Both the position numbers and the translations under genes were made by a program. The notes under the pieces are model-generated. The model was given only the letters and a program-made list of their open reading frames with translations, was not told where the DNA came from and did not search any database. This document shows positions 18,069-25,915 of a stretch of DNA of 64,000 nt, piece after piece (position 1 is the stretch's first letter; the number at the start of each line of letters is the position of its first letter). This DNA comes from Campylobacter sp. CNRCH_2014_0184h. Its GTDB lineage: Bacteria; Campylobacterota; Campylobacteria; Campylobacterales; Campylobacteraceae. The stretch covers positions 186,001-250,000 of the forward strand of contig NZ_JAKMTB010000001.1 in NCBI RefSeq assembly GCF_025772985.1, in the 5' to 3' direction.

Positions 18069-18992
18069 TTAATTTAGGTTTTTTAGTTTTAATTCTTCGC
18101 CTTTTTTAAGTAAAAATAAATTCGTATCAAATTTTAATATCTCACTATAACAACAATTTTCATCTACATCTTCAAAACCTATGTAATCATATCCAACACC
18201 CTTAATAAGATCCAAGACAACATCATACTCTGTTTCTATAACCAAATTTCCTTGTTTATCTATAAAGCCATATTCTTCATTAAGCACAACTATAGCTAAA
18301 CCTTCGCTAAAATCCCAAGCATAATCATACTTTGCTTCTATAACCAAATTTCCTTGCTTATCTATAAAGCCCCATTTTCCATTAAGCTTAACTCTGGCTA
18401 AACCTTCGCTAAAATCCCAAATATCACCATATTTTGCTTCTATGATGAAATTTCCTTTTTTATCTATAAAACCCCATTTTCCATTAAGCTTAACTCTGGC
18501 TAAACCTTCGCTAAAATCCCAAATATCACCATATTTTGCTTCTATGATGAAATTTCCTTTTTTATCTATAAAACCCCATTTTCCATTAAGCTCAACTTTA
18601 GCTAAACCTTCGCTAAAACCCATAGCATAATCATACTTTGCTTCTATAACTAAATTTCCTTGTTTATCTATAAAGCCATATTTTTCATTAAGCACAACTA
18701 TAGCTAAACCTTCGTTAAAATCATTAATAACATCATACTTTACTTCTATAACTAAATTTCCTTGTTTATCTATAAAGCCATATTTTGTTTTTGTGCTACA
18801 AAATCCATATAAATCATCATTTAAGCTATAAATACTTCCAGCTATTTTTTTTAGTATGTTTCCATTGATATCAAATAAGATCGAATCTTCTAAAAAACTT
18901 GCATAATACATTTCATCTTTTTTTATAACACCACAATTTGTTATTTTTTTGTTAGCAAGATTTTTATCTAGTTTTAAAAGTGTTGTTTTCAT
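18069..18992 (-). CDS. Short WG-repeat protein with recent repeat expansion
   Basis: A 307-residue WG-repeat protein. After an irregular N-terminal ~80 residues come six regular 34-residue repeats of the form KWGFIDKKGNFIIEAKYGDI, ending in an irregular acidic tail (YDYIGFEDVDENCC). Two adjacent repeats are identical at the DNA level. No signal peptide. AAAAGGAAAACAC precedes the ATG, and island operator 3 lies upstream with a TATAAT -10. It is a shorter paralogue of the 14174 protein and lies beside a duplicated DUF2779 fragment. Confidence 0.8.
   Translation of the reverse strand: MKTTLLKLDKNLANKKITNCGVIKKDEMYYASFLEDSILFDINGNILKKIAGSIYSLNDDLYGFCSTKTKYGFIDKQGNLVIEVKYDVINDFNEGLAIVVLNEKYGFIDKQGNLVIEAKYDYAMGFSEGLAKVELNGKWGFIDKKGNFIIEAKYGDIWDFSEGLARVKLNGKWGFIDKKGNFIIEAKYGDIWDFSEGLARVKLNGKWGFIDKQGNLVIEAKYDYAWDFSEGLAIVVLNEEYGFIDKQGNLVIETEYDVVLDLIKGVGYDYIGFEDVDENCCYSEILKFDTNLFLLKKGEELKLKNLN
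18370..18573. repeat. Exact tandem duplication, 2 x 102 bp
   Basis: 18370-18471 and 18472-18573 are identical base for base; the next unit (from 18574) diverges. Each unit encodes 34 residues of the WG protein. The identity implies a very recent expansion, so copy number is probably variable between strains. Confidence 0.9.
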
Positions 18993-19039
18993 GTGTTTTC
19001 CTTTTTAATTGATATAGTTATTATTATAATATATTTTTA

Positions 19040-19056
19040 TAGACTACTGCTGTCTA
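19040..19056 (-). promoter_or_regulatory. Island operator, site 3
   Basis: Reads TAGACAGCAGTAGTCTA on the minus strand, an exact TAGACA-N5-AGTCTA. The -10 TATAAT (complement of 19023-19028) follows 11 bp downstream and drives the short WG gene. Confidence 0.75.
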
Positions 19057-19069
19057 GTTTGATAATTTT

Positions 19070-19100
19070 TGCTTAGAGATTGATATAAAAACTCTAAGCA
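19070..19100. terminator. Hairpin after the DUF2779 gene
   Basis: A 9-bp stem TGCTTAGAG / CTCTAAGCA with a 13-nt loop, just downstream of the DUF2779 stop on the minus strand and before the short WG promoter. It lacks a strong U-run, so it is a weak terminator or a processing site. Confidence 0.45.
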
Positions 19101-19119
19101 GTAACTTTTAATATAGTTA

Positions 19120-20601
19120 TTATTTTACAAGCTCTTCTAAATGTTTTAAAATTTTTACCATGGCTAAAGTATCAAGTTTGCAGTATTCTAGTAAGGCTTG
19201 GCGGTAAGCTTTTCTTTCGTTTTCATCCATATTTTGCATAGTTTCAAAACTTTTCATAGCTTCGCTTCCATTCTGGATTAAACCTAAATTTTTATAAGCT
19301 TGCTCCATATCAGGGATCAGAGCTGGTAAAACTTTTTTTATAGAATAACTCCCTTGCATTTTATAATGATAAAAATCTTTATTTTGAAAAGGTATCATAA
19401 GATCTTTGATGTTTTTTTCTATATTTAACAAATGCTCGCTAAATTCAGGAAAAGCAAGTGCTAAATTCCTTATTACACCTTTTTCAAAACTTGCATTATA
19501 AGCAAGTACGCAAACATCTTTTGGTATATCATTGATCAAATTTCTTACAAGTTCATATCTTGGATCGATCCCACATTCGCTTAAAAATTCTTTATGTTCT
19601 AACTTGTCTTTATAGTCTATATGTAAAGAGTATTGAAAAGGAATTTGCATATAAGGTTTTATGCCTTTAAAATCAGGCACAGCTTGCATAAAAGTTTCAA
19701 AATCTAAATGGTATATAGGATAAGTTAGGATACTTAAGAAATTTTTGATATTTTCTTTGTTTATATAGATTTCTTTATTAAGTGAAGCTTTGATTTGGAT
19801 TTGTTGATTTTCATTAAAGATAGATAGATCTTTTATATCTTTAAAATTTATTATATTTTTTTGATAGAGTTCAAATTTTTTATTTGCATTAAGCCTTGAA
19901 ATGTTAAAAACATTCTCGTTTTCACATAAATTTCTTTGCTTAACCCAACAATACTCATATCCATCGCACTCATAAGGATCAAAACAATGTGTTCCTATGT
20001 CTATATTTGGCTCTTCTTTTTTACTTAAAATTTCTTCAAAGTATTTTAAATTTTCTTTAACTTGGTTTTGATTTAATAAAACTTCTTTTGTGATATCATT
20101 GATCTTAAAAAGTTGATTTATATCAAGAAAATCACCTCTATAGTATTCATTGTTTAAATGTATCAGGTTAACTTGTTTGATTTTATAATTTAAATTTGAT
20201 AAAACATAATACTGCAAAGCACAATCATCTATATAAACATCTTTTAAAGATGTAGAGCTTTTTACTTCATTTACGATCAAACCGTCTTTGGTATTTTGTA
20301 AAATATCTATCATGATCAAAATACCATCGTAGCAAAAAGTAGCTTCGCAAATCACTTCTTGATTATTTTCTAATAGTTTTCTAGTTTGTTCGCATTTTTC
20401 ATCAAAAGAACTACCTTCAAACTCTATCTTTACTCCATTTGGAAAAAGCTCACAGGCTAACTCGCCTACCTTGTTACCGGTGCTAAATTTAGCTAAAGCG
20501 TTTTCATCTGCCATACTTAATACTTCATTTTTGTAAGTTTTAAGCCATAAAGACTTAGTACATTGTGTGCCTCTTGTGTATCTTGATTTTGAAAAAAACA
20601 T
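19120..20601 (-). CDS. DUF2779 protein: Cas4-like nuclease plus DnaQ-like exonuclease
   Basis: A 493-residue protein. The first 230 residues resemble Cas4/RecB-type nucleases: CTKSLWL near residue 14, EVKSSTSLKD near residue 115 (E-x-K), and later cysteines in CDGYEYCW that could complete a Cys cluster. The C-terminal half is the DUF2779 RNase H-like domain with DnaQ-type acids: LDFETF near residue 297, AYNASFE near residue 368 and YCKLDTLAM near the end. Together they suggest a nuclease with two active sites. It has its own promoter with island operator 4. Family function is not established; the neighbourhood suggests defence or DNA processing. Confidence 0.75.
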   Translation of the reverse strand: MFFSKSRYTRGTQCTKSLWLKTYKNEVLSMADENALAKFSTGNKVGELACELFPNGVKIEFEGSSFDEKCEQTRKLLENNQEVICEATFCYDGILIMIDILQNTKDGLIVNEVKSSTSLKDVYIDDCALQYYVLSNLNYKIKQVNLIHLNNEYYRGDFLDINQLFKINDITKEVLLNQNQVKENLKYFEEILSKKEEPNIDIGTHCFDPYECDGYEYCWVKQRNLCENENVFNISRLNANKKFELYQKNIINFKDIKDLSIFNENQQIQIKASLNKEIYINKENIKNFLSILTYPIYHLDFETFMQAVPDFKGIKPYMQIPFQYSLHIDYKDKLEHKEFLSECGIDPRYELVRNLINDIPKDVCVLAYNASFEKGVIRNLALAFPEFSEHLLNIEKNIKDLMIPFQNKDFYHYKMQGSYSIKKVLPALIPDMEQAYKNLGLIQNGSEAMKSFETMQNMDENERKAYRQALLEYCKLDTLAMVKILKHLEELVK

Positions 20602-20727
20602 TATTTACCCTTCTTTGTTGTTTTATGTTTTTTTAGTTCTTTAACTTTTTTATCTGTACCAATTTTTAAAATATTATTTTTTATATATTTTTTAAATTAT
20701 TATAATTTTAATTATAATATATTTTTA

Positions 20728-20744
20728 TAGACTATTGATGTCTA
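20728..20744 (-). promoter_or_regulatory. Island operator, site 4
   Basis: Reads TAGACATCAATAGTCTA on the minus strand, an exact match to the motif. The -10 TATAAT (complement of 20711-20716) lies exactly 11 bp downstream, in front of the DUF2779 gene. Confidence 0.75.
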
Positions 20745-20765
20745 TAATTGATAATTCTAACATTA

Positions 20766-22688
20766 TCATAAAAATCCCATGTTGATTTTTTCATCATCTG
20801 ATTTGAGTTTTGATTCTTTTTCTAATTTTTCTAAAAACTCATCGGCGTTTTTGATTTTAAAAATTTTATTTTGTCTAAGGATTAGCGCAAAATCGCCCAA
20901 ACAAATATTTTGAAGTTTTAAAAGCCTTTTTGCAATTTGTTTTTTATCAAAGCTTAAATTTAATTCTTTAGCAAAAAATTCAAAAGCCTTTAAAAGTTTT
21001 TCTTGCTTCAGTGCTTGAAATTCTATCTTTAGATCAAATCTTCTTATGCTAGCTTTATCAAGGCTTTGTAGGTAGTTTGTAGAAGCTATGAAAATACCCT
21101 CAAAATTTTCCATTTGCATAAGCATTTCATTAATTAAGCTTTTTTCCCAGCTTTTATTTGCTTCATCTCTACTATAAATTAACGCATCGATCTCATCAAG
21201 TTGTAAGATAGCATTATCATTAGAAGCTTTTTTGAAAATGTTTGCGATATTTTTTTCATTATTGCCCACAAAAGGATCTAAAATATCACTAAGTTTATAA
21301 GAATGTAAAGTTTTGTTTAAAACATTAGCTAGTTCTTTACCAAACTCGCTTTTTCCACTACCTGCTATGCCATAGCTTAAAATTCTCAAACTTGAATTTT
21401 TATCGATATTGTTTATTAGTTCTTGTAAATTTAAATCACATTCTATCAAGCTTAAATCGTATTTTTTGTCTTTTTTTGGCATTGAAATGCTCTGAAGTGA
21501 TCTTGCTTTTAGATTTTCGTTGATCAATCTTACAAATACTTCTTGACTTTTGCTTTTAAAGATCTTAGCATTATTTGCACATTTTAAAATAACCCCTTGA
21601 GAAAGTTCAGGATGAGAAGCTATATTTTCTATAATGGCTTCATCTATTTTTATATTTTTTTTATTAAATAGCTTTTTTATATTTTGAATTTTCTTTTCTT
21701 TAGGCATACTTTCAAGCTCTAAAATCACATCAAAACGCCTCAAATACGCCTCATCCATGTCTTTAGAATTTGATAAAAATACACAAATGCCATTTTCTTC
21801 ATCTAAGATTTTGTTGATTTTTAATTTCTCTTTTAAAGAATCATAGCAAAGACTATCCTCGCACTCATCAAAGACTATCATTTGTTTTTTTGGATTGAGT
21901 ATCTTTTTAAGTGCGTAAAAATTTGAAATTCTACTTGATTTTTTATCATTTTCGCAATCTTTAACACACAACGCTTCTTTACTAAGCTCTTTAGCTATGA
22001 GTGCGCTAAGTTCGTTTTTGCCTACGCCTGCTTTTCCATATATAAAAATATTTCCTTTTTGGCGTTTTTTTAAAAAAGTAATGATAGTATTTAATTCCTC
22101 TTGTATATAGTCAAAATCACTCAAATTTAGTCTAGTTTTAGGTAAAAAATACGAAAACTCACCCATAAGTGTAGTTTTGCTAATATCTTGAGTGAAAATG
22201 CTTTCAAAATTATTTACATCTATACCAAAGGCATCGCTATCATAATAGCACAAGGCATCTAGCTTAAAAAGCATAGAATCATCACTTAAGGCTTTATTGA
22301 CATCTTTTGAAGTGTGGTTGAAAATTTTTTCTATGATCTTTTTGCCCAAAGCAGTGCTATAACCTTGGTGTAGGGCAAATCTACCTTTGTTTGCATAGTA
22401 AAAAAACGCAAACACATCACATTCTGCTTGAGTAAAATTTAAGTATTTTTTAAGATAACTTAGATTTTTCTTTAAAAAGCTAGGATAGATAAATTTGGAG
22501 TATTGTTTATAGATAAAGCTAGGGATTTTACTATCTTTTTCTAGTATTTCCTCAAATTCGCTGTAAAAATCTTTTTTGATTTGTTTGCTATTTGAGAGCA
22601 TTTGTGCGTGTAGTGAGATGACTTTTACATTATGTGAGTAGTAATCAAAATCCGCAATGTGAGTAAGAGTAGAAGTATTTGTTTGCAT
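20766..22688 (-). CDS. Double AAA+ ATPase
   Basis: A 640-residue protein with two AAA+ modules. The first has Walker A IYGKAGVGKNE near residue 218 and Walker B MIVFDECED near residue 272. The second has GIAGSGKSEFGKEL near residue 440, Walker B AILQLDEIDALIYSRD near residue 488, sensor ASTNY and arginine-finger-like SIRRFDLK. The N-terminal 190 residues are unique. The architecture is that of a Cdc48/ClpX-like remodeller, or of the short AAA proteins found beside proteases and nucleases in defence islands. Single gene under island operator 5. Partner unknown. Confidence 0.78.
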   Translation of the reverse strand: MQTNTSTLTHIADFDYYSHNVKVISLHAQMLSNSKQIKKDFYSEFEEILEKDSKIPSFIYKQYSKFIYPSFLKKNLSYLKKYLNFTQAECDVFAFFYYANKGRFALHQGYSTALGKKIIEKIFNHTSKDVNKALSDDSMLFKLDALCYYDSDAFGIDVNNFESIFTQDISKTTLMGEFSYFLPKTRLNLSDFDYIQEELNTIITFLKKRQKGNIFIYGKAGVGKNELSALIAKELSKEALCVKDCENDKKSSRISNFYALKKILNPKKQMIVFDECEDSLCYDSLKEKLKINKILDEENGICVFLSNSKDMDEAYLRRFDVILELESMPKEKKIQNIKKLFNKKNIKIDEAIIENIASHPELSQGVILKCANNAKIFKSKSQEVFVRLINENLKARSLQSISMPKKDKKYDLSLIECDLNLQELINNIDKNSSLRILSYGIAGSGKSEFGKELANVLNKTLHSYKLSDILDPFVGNNEKNIANIFKKASNDNAILQLDEIDALIYSRDEANKSWEKSLINEMLMQMENFEGIFIASTNYLQSLDKASIRRFDLKIEFQALKQEKLLKAFEFFAKELNLSFDKKQIAKRLLKLQNICLGDFALILRQNKIFKIKNADEFLEKLEKESKLKSDDEKINMGFL

Positions 22689-22736
22689 TATAAACCTTTA
22701 AACTAAGATATATAATGCAATTATAAACAAAATAAC

Positions 22737-22753
22737 TAGACTTTGGTTGTCTA
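22737..22753 (-). promoter_or_regulatory. Island operator, site 5
   Basis: Reads TAGACAACCAAAGTCTA on the minus strand, an exact motif match. The -10 TATAAT (complement of 22720-22725) follows after 11 bp and serves the AAA+ gene. Confidence 0.75.
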
Positions 22754-22754
22754 G

Positions 22755-23197
22755 TTATGAATAATTATTAATATCATTGCTATGTGTGTATCTATCATAA
22801 GCTAGTCTTGGTAAAAAGACTATGTATTTTAAATTTGGACTTTGTTTTAAAGTATGGATAATACTTTACTTGCTAAGTGTCGGGTTTTGGCTAAAAATTT
22901 TCTCACACATAAAGGCAATATCATGTTTTCTTATGAAATTACCTCCATCAAGGATTAAATTTAAGTGATTTTTAGAGGTTTTATAGTGGTTTTCAAATGC
23001 GGATAATTTCTAAGATAATCAGGATCATAAATATAACTTGTCGCTGTATTTTCATACACTAAAGGCATGAAATCTCTTAACCATATATCATTACTTGGAA
23101 TTTCTTTAAAAGCGATGTTAAATTTGACAAAATTTCGCACAAGATTTTGATAAATTCTTTTATGTTTTGATGATAAAAGTGTAGAAATGGCTATCAT
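22755..23197 (-). pseudogene. Broken agmatine/peptidylarginine deiminase-family gene
   Basis: The first frame (23197 down to about 22961) encodes a fragment with NDIWLRDFMPL, the substrate-loop motif shared with AguA. A frameshift near 22985 leads to a second frame with SKNHLNLILDGGNFI and then FMCEKIFSQNP, followed by an in-frame stop and YIVFLPRLAYDRYTHS to 22755. The missing C-terminal region would carry the catalytic cysteine. The start overlaps the stop of the 23194 gene (ATGA). It resembles the PAD-like proteins of unknown role, not a second copy of aguA. Confidence 0.75.
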
Positions 23198-23742
23198 TTA
23201 TCGCTCTTTTGCATGCTTAAAACTAACAACTCATCATCATAAATAATGCCATATTGTAAGATATCTCCACAAAGCTTTAATTTGCCTTGTGAATTTTCAT
23301 AATGCTTTATAGCTAGTTCTTTGAGCTTTTGCATGATTTGTGTTTTATCAAGATAGAGCATATCATTGCTAATAGGAAATTTAAGCACGCGTAAATGAGA
23401 TAAAAACATCAAAGTATGCAAAGGCTCACTTCTGCGTTTAAAATTTGTTTTTATGATAGCTTTTGTTTCTTGTAATTTTATGTGTTTGTCTTTTAATAAA
23501 ACATTTTGTTCTAAAATTGAATTTAAAATTTCTTTATCTAAAATAAAATCAAATTTTTGTATAAATTCCAAAGAGGAATTTATCATATCATAATGTCCTT
23601 TCAAAAGCCATTCTTGTATGCTTTCACATTCTAAAAACAAAGCTTTTGTTTTAGTAAATTTTTCTACATTGTTATAGCCAAATTTCTTTGCAAGTAAAGC
23701 CTCATCGGTGTGAGTTAGGATGTGTTTCATGGTTTGAAGCAT
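23194..23742 (-). CDS. Uncharacterised protein upstream of deiminase remnant
   Basis: A 182-residue soluble, helix-rich protein with no motif I recognise; the centre is leucine/lysine-rich (FIQKFDFILDKEILNS) and the end is TIYDDELLVLSMQKSDK-like in composition. AAAAAGGATTAAAA precedes the ATG at 23742. It is translationally coupled to the decayed deiminase gene, so both once formed an operon. A TATCAT -10-like box lies 11 bp from operator 6 on this side, so the operator may control this gene as well. Confidence 0.6.
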   Translation of the reverse strand: MLQTMKHILTHTDEALLAKKFGYNNVEKFTKTKALFLECESIQEWLLKGHYDMINSSLEFIQKFDFILDKEILNSILEQNVLLKDKHIKLQETKAIIKTNFKRRSEPLHTLMFLSHLRVLKFPISNDMLYLDKTQIMQKLKELAIKHYENSQGKLKLCGDILQYGIIYDDELLVLSMQKSDK

Positions 23743-23787
23743 TTTTAATCCTTTTTAAATGATTTGTAAAATGATAACTAAAAAAAG

Positions 23788-23804
23788 CAGACAATGGTAG
23801 TCTA
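23788..23804. promoter_or_regulatory. Island operator, site 6 (divergent)
   Basis: CAGACAATGGTAGTCTA matches TAGACA-N5-AGTCTA with one mismatch. TATAAT (23816-23821) follows after 11 bp on the plus strand, and TATCAT (complement of 23771-23776) lies 11 bp away on the minus strand, so spacing is symmetrical. Confidence 0.7.
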
Positions 23805-23847
23805 TATTTTTATAGTATAATTGTGAAAAATATTTTTAAGGAATAAA

Positions 23848-24320
23848 ATGGAAATTAGCGAATTTATTGAAAAATTATTAAGGGCTAATGATAAATTTGA
23901 AGAAAATACCAAAAAAAGCATGAGTAATATAAATATTTTTGAAGCTCTGGGAGTTGAGTATAAAGAAAATTATCATTCTAAATTTATAGCTTATTTGATA
24001 GATCCACATGGTGATCATTATCAAGAGTTTTTTGCAAATGAGTTTTTAAAAAAGCTTGGAAGATACACAAAGGCTAAGAAATTTAAAATCTTACAGCCCA
24101 TGACATAGAAAGCGTAGAAACAGAAGCTTGTGCTAAAGATAATAGAAGAATCGATATACTCATAAGTTTAAAAGATAAAAGATATATCATCATATAAAAT
24201 AAACTTTATACAAAAGATCAACCAAATCAACTCAAAGACTACATAAAACACATAAAAGAAAATGTCGGCGGAAAAATAAAAATACACCTTAGAAAAATAA
24301 AAATACACTTTTTGGTGTAA
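23848..24320 (+). pseudogene. Broken PD-(D/E)XK nuclease gene (second PDDEXK_4 copy)
   Basis: The frame from 23848 reads normally for 80 residues (including NYHSKFIAYLIDPHGDHYQ, the family N-terminal block). It then shifts frame near 24095 and continues as DNRRIDILISLKDKRYIII, where the next codon, expected to be the catalytic Glu of E-N-K, is TAA. The last part (NKLYTKDQPNQLKDYI) is still recognisable, then homology stops before the prophage end. The gene is therefore dead by at least two lesions plus truncation. It is a paralogue of the 16186 protein and has its own operator. Confidence 0.8.
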
Positions 24321-24345
24321 TTTTAATTTTCCACAAAGCTTAAAC

Positions 24346-24351
24346 TTAAAA
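24346..24351. repeat. Candidate target-site duplication, left copy
   Basis: TTAAAA directly before the TGTAA left terminus of the prophage. The same six bases follow the TTACA right terminus at 61481-61486. Mu itself makes 5-bp duplications, so six may include one chance base. Confidence 0.5.
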
Positions 24352-24359
24352 TGTAATTA

Positions 24360-25103
24360 TTATATTTCTTTTACTTTATTTTTCCAAAAATCAATAATTT
24401 TTTTATCAATTTTAGGATTTATTTCAGCTTCTTTTATTAAATCATTTATACAATCAATTCTTTTTTGCCTAGATTTAATGGTTTTTAGTTTCTTAGCGTC
24501 TTCATAATACTTAATACATTGATTTTCAAAAAGACTTACATCATAATTATCTTTTAAAAACTGAATGATACCAGCAATTAAACCATAAGCTTTAGGATGT
24601 CTTTCTTGTATTTTTTGTTCCATTTCTAATGCAAGTTTTCTTCTGCTTTCTGCAACATCTTTATTTTTTGATTTTAAAGCTATATCAACGCTTTCTTCTG
24701 CGATTTGAATAAATCTTAACACTTCTACATATTCATCTTGATCGTTTAAAAGCAAATTATGTAAAAATTTGCCTCGTTCATCTATAGAAAAGTTTTTATA
24801 TTCTTCATATATTTCTTTATAAGAGTCTTCTATTTTTACTAAGTCTTTTTGTTCTTTTTTCTTTGCAAATTCCTCATTTATTGTTTGTGTTTTTTGTCTA
24901 TATTTTTCATCAATTTTTTTACATTTTTGCTTATACTTATCCCAATCTTCTTTACTTTCTTGCTTGTATTTACACCATTCAAGTTTAAGATCACTCCAAG
25001 TTTCTTTCAGTGATTTATCTGGCATTCCTTTTATTCTTCTATATAAATAATTACATAAAAGAATAATAAAAATAATTATTAATATTAATAATACAACATT
25101 CAT
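24360..25103 (-). CDS. Membrane-anchored coiled-coil protein at the left prophage end
   Basis: A 247-residue protein with one N-terminal transmembrane helix (about residues 2-21, VVLLILIIIFIILLCNYL) and then a long, highly charged helical region rich in K, E and Q (residues 35-110). I do not recognise the family. It lies just inside the left end of the prophage, 14 bp downstream of the repressor gene, so it is probably expressed in the lysogen. Lysogenic conversion or superinfection exclusion is a reasonable guess only. Confidence 0.6.
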   Translation of the reverse strand: MNVVLLILIIIFIILLCNYLYRRIKGMPDKSLKETWSDLKLEWCKYKQESKEDWDKYKQKCKKIDEKYRQKTQTINEEFAKKKEQKDLVKIEDSYKEIYEEYKNFSIDERGKFLHNLLLNDQDEYVEVLRFIQIAEESVDIALKSKNKDVAESRRKLALEMEQKIQERHPKAYGLIAGIIQFLKDNYDVSLFENQCIKYYEDAKKLKTIKSRQKRIDCINDLIKEAEINPKIDKKIIDFWKNKVKEI

Positions 25104-25117
25104 TTTAAATCCTTAAA

Positions 25118-25765
25118 CTATATAATAGAACGCAGAACCTTGCCTTGTATAATTAACTCAATTTGTGAGTCTTTTAGGTCTATGCTGTAGCTTTTGTAAT
25201 CCTTATTAACACTAATAATATCCAAAATTTTACTTATTGGATTTAATTGCAAAAGCTTGACCATAAGTTGATTATCAAAATTTAAAATATATAATCCATC
25301 TCCTTGATACTCATGTGTTTCTTCAAATACTACCCAGCTATCAGGTAGAAGCATCGGGACCATAGAATATCCATCAACTTTAATAGCTTTTAAATTCTTT
25401 GGTGTTGTTTTAAAAAAAGCTTTACTAAGCTCTAGCATTTCACCAGTTTCATATTCTTCTAATCCTATTAATTCATTGCCACCACCAGCAGAAGCTGAAA
25501 TATTAAGTTTTGGTATAGAGTAAAAAGTGGCACTTTGGTTGCATTTGTTAGTATTATACTCATTTTTATTAGTATTATTTAAAAAATATTCATATGGTAA
25601 ATTGCTATCTTGAGAAATTTTATAAATATATTTTTCAGGAATTTTACCTCTCTTCTCCCAGCCAGCTATAAAGCTATTTTCTATATTTAGATACTTTGCT
25701 AGTTGATTTTTATTTTTAACACCTATTGCTTCGAACATTTTTTGTAGTATATTTGAAACTTCCAT
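25118..25765 (-). CDS. CI/LexA-like phage repressor (HTH plus S24 peptidase)
   Basis: A 215-residue repressor. The N-terminal ~65 residues form an HTH domain (NQLAKYLNIENSFIAGWEKR). The C-terminal half is a LexA-type S24 domain: a SASAGGGNE cleavage-region-like segment near residue 80, the serine in VDGYSMVPMLLP near residue 128 and the lysine in QLMVKLLQ near residue 170. It is divergent from the early lytic genes, with an operator-rich region at 25789-25901 between them. By analogy with LexA-like repressors it keeps lysogeny and may be cleaved after DNA damage. Confidence 0.88.
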   Translation of the reverse strand: MEVSNILQKMFEAIGVKNKNQLAKYLNIENSFIAGWEKRGKIPEKYIYKISQDSNLPYEYFLNNTNKNEYNTNKCNQSATFYSIPKLNISASAGGGNELIGLEEYETGEMLELSKAFFKTTPKNLKAIKVDGYSMVPMLLPDSWVVFEETHEYQGDGLYILNFDNQLMVKLLQLNPISKILDIISVNKDYKSYSIDLKDSQIELIIQGKVLRSII

Positions 25766-25788
25766 AAAATTACAACCTCGATAAAAAT

Positions 25789-25901
25789 ACTATTAAAAAT
25801 TAGTTTTTTTCTTGACTTATACTAACTTTTAATAGTATAATACTTCAATTAAAATTGAAATTTTATCACAATCAAAAATAAACTTCAATTAAAATTGAAG
25901 T
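25789..25901. promoter_or_regulatory. Early promoter and paired operators (lysis-lysogeny switch)
   Basis: Two 16-bp near-identical inverted sites, ACTATTAAAAATTAGT (25789-25804) and ACTAACTTTTAATAGT (25821-25836), are reverse complements with one mismatch. The second lies between -35 TTGACT (25812-25817) and -10 TATAAT (25836-25841) of the rightward early promoter. Further down, two copies of TTCAATTAAAATTGAA (25844-25859 and 25884-25899) form near-perfect palindromes, the second within ACTTCAATT-AA-AATTGAAGT. The first pair is best read as repressor operators, the second as Ner-type sites. Confidence 0.7.
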
Positions 25902-25915
25902 ATTAAAGGAAAAAT

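Noticed and set aside
24272-24320. Repeated AAAAATAAAAATACAC as the left transposase-binding sites
   Set aside because: It lies outside the best-supported left terminus and does not resemble the TGTAACTATC repeats of the right end; more likely a simple tandem duplication in a decayed gene.
24316-24330. TGTAATTTTAATTTTCC as alternative prophage left end
   Set aside because: Preceding five bases (TTTGG) do not match any right flank, and the inverted repeat across the join is not restored.
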